Of a stretch of DNA of 64,000 bases, positions 63,508 to 64,000 are shown piece after piece (within the stretch, counting starts at the first letter, position 1; every line of letters begins with the position of its first letter). The DNA is from Sulfurimonas sp. (GTDB lineage: Bacteria; Campylobacterota; Campylobacteria; Campylobacterales; Sulfurimonadaceae): positions 80,877-144,876 of the forward strand of contig JADGEZ010000001.1 in NCBI GenBank assembly GCA_016744115.1, given 5' to 3'. Made by a program: the position numbers and the translations under genes. The notes beneath the pieces are model-generated. The model was not told the DNA's origin. It made no database searches and saw only the letters and a program-made list of their open reading frames with translations.

Positions 63508-64000
63508 TTAAAAATTAGATAAAATCAATGTTAGTTTTGATGCTTTTTTTGCATCCATTTTTGTTAAAATTTGTCCTACTGTTTTAGGTTTGAGAGATGT
63601 TAATATATCAGCGGCTTTTTGTGCATCCATATCGGATAAAATATTTGCAGCGGCACTTGCTTTCATTTTTGCAAAGGTTTGTGCAATTTTATCCATTTTA
63701 ATTTTTTTAACTTTTTCTAAAATAAGTTCATTTTTTTTGAGTATGTTTTGAGTATTCTCTTCTTTTTGAGTAATTTCTAATAGTTTACTCTCTATTAAGT
63801 CTTCTTTTTGCTCTAAGCGACTTTGCTTTTTTTTCAAAAGTTCTTCTGTTGCTAATTTTAAGGCATTTAATGCTTGTTTTTGTTCATCTATACGCTCTAG
63901 TTCAACTAAAAGTTCACTCTTTCTTTCTTTAAAAATCTCTGTACAATCAAAGAGTCTATCACTTGTTTGTAAAGCCATTAAAGATGATAAAACCAGTAAA
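63508..64000 (-). CDS. MotE/MgtE-N-like flagellar chaperone candidate (5' end outside window)
   Basis: The track starts it at ATG 63978, but the frame stays open to the right edge and encodes LLVLSSLMALQTSDRLFDC, the end of a signal or membrane-anchor segment, so the true start lies beyond the window. A long coiled coil follows (KQALNALKLATEELLKKKQS ... LEQKEDLIESKLLEITQ) and then an MgtE-N/FliG-like repeat domain (MKASAAANILSDMDAQKAAD, ILTSLKPKTVGQILTKMD). This is the layout of the periplasmic motility protein MotE. Some magnesium-transport N-domain proteins look similar. Followed by tex and the epimerase on the same strand. Confidence 0.65.
   Translation of the reverse strand, partial: LLVLSSLMALQTSDRLFDCTEIFKERKSELLVELERIDEQKQALNALKLATEELLKKKQSRLEQKEDLIESKLLEITQKEENTQNILKKNELILEKVKKIKMDKIAQTFAKMKASAAANILSDMDAQKAADILTSLKPKTVGQILTKMDAKKASKLTLILSNF

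Overview
The window looks like chromosomal DNA of a free-living, flagellated Campylobacterota (epsilonproteobacterium), most like Sulfurimonas or a relative. It is strongly AT-rich with densely packed genes, and the gene content fits: FliW, a divergent CheZ, DUF2393 and DUF3972 proteins, a group III truncated haemoglobin, HisIE, an Aer-like split receptor, many two-component and chemotaxis genes, and two fatty acid desaturases. Several neighbourhoods match gene orders I remember from Campylobacter jejuni (lon-bamD-fliW; cheZ-U32-purE-DUF3972-glyQ; ilvE-SPFH-DUF2393 pair). These matches are from memory and were not searched. I see no rRNA, tRNA, CRISPR array or transposase. Apart from edges and pseudogenes, no stretch longer than 300 bases lacks a gene.

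Layout. 1-4.4 kb: a two-component operon made of the 3' end of a repeat-rich protein with an Hpt-like tail lacking its histidine, a 1071-residue hybrid kinase and a single-domain response regulator. 4.4-8.3 kb: lon and a BamD-like lipoprotein, divergent from fliW. 8.4-14.1 kb: an operon for a large MshQ-like exported adhesin and three minor pseudopilins. 14.1-14.9 kb: hpf, then a 230-base intergenic stretch full of perfect stem-loops that may be a structured RNA. 14.9-23.4 kb: a leftward block (recD2-like helicase, glyQ, TraF-like outer-membrane protein, ARMT1-like protein, DUF3972, purE, U32 protein, cheZ). 23.5-27.1 kb: PHP phosphatase, two small secreted paralogues, trxA/trxB and a truncated haemoglobin. 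27.1-29.05 kb: an HpaII-like restriction-modification pair broken by three one-base homopolymer differences. 29.2-34.8 kb: Y-family polymerase with an apparent ATT start, DUF234 nuclease-like protein, J-domain protein, purF, radical SAM protein. 34.8-38.6 kb: ilvE-SPFH-hisIE-DUF2393-DUF2393. 38.7-50 kb: two desaturases, a REP-like palindrome, redox proteins, sensor kinase plus HD-GYP regulator, porin, HBM-type chemoreceptor, glnA. 50-57.3 kb: soluble kinase, leuA, molybdate uptake operon, nhaA. 57.4-64 kb: CetB/CetA-like receptor pair, diguanylate cyclase, dipeptide epimerase, tex, and a MotE-like gene cut by the right edge.

Together the genes describe a cell that invests in environmental sensing (three histidine kinases, two chemoreceptors, opposing c-di-GMP synthesis and breakdown regulators), surface attachment, and thiol redox control. 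The most interesting items are the structured intergenic region after hpf, the adhesin-pseudopilin operon with its hairpin leader, the decayed or switchable HpaII-like system, the missing canonical start of the Y-family polymerase, several genes whose -10 box sits so close to ATG that the mRNA should be leaderless, and the recently expanded 84-bp coding repeat next to a histidine-less Hpt-like domain.
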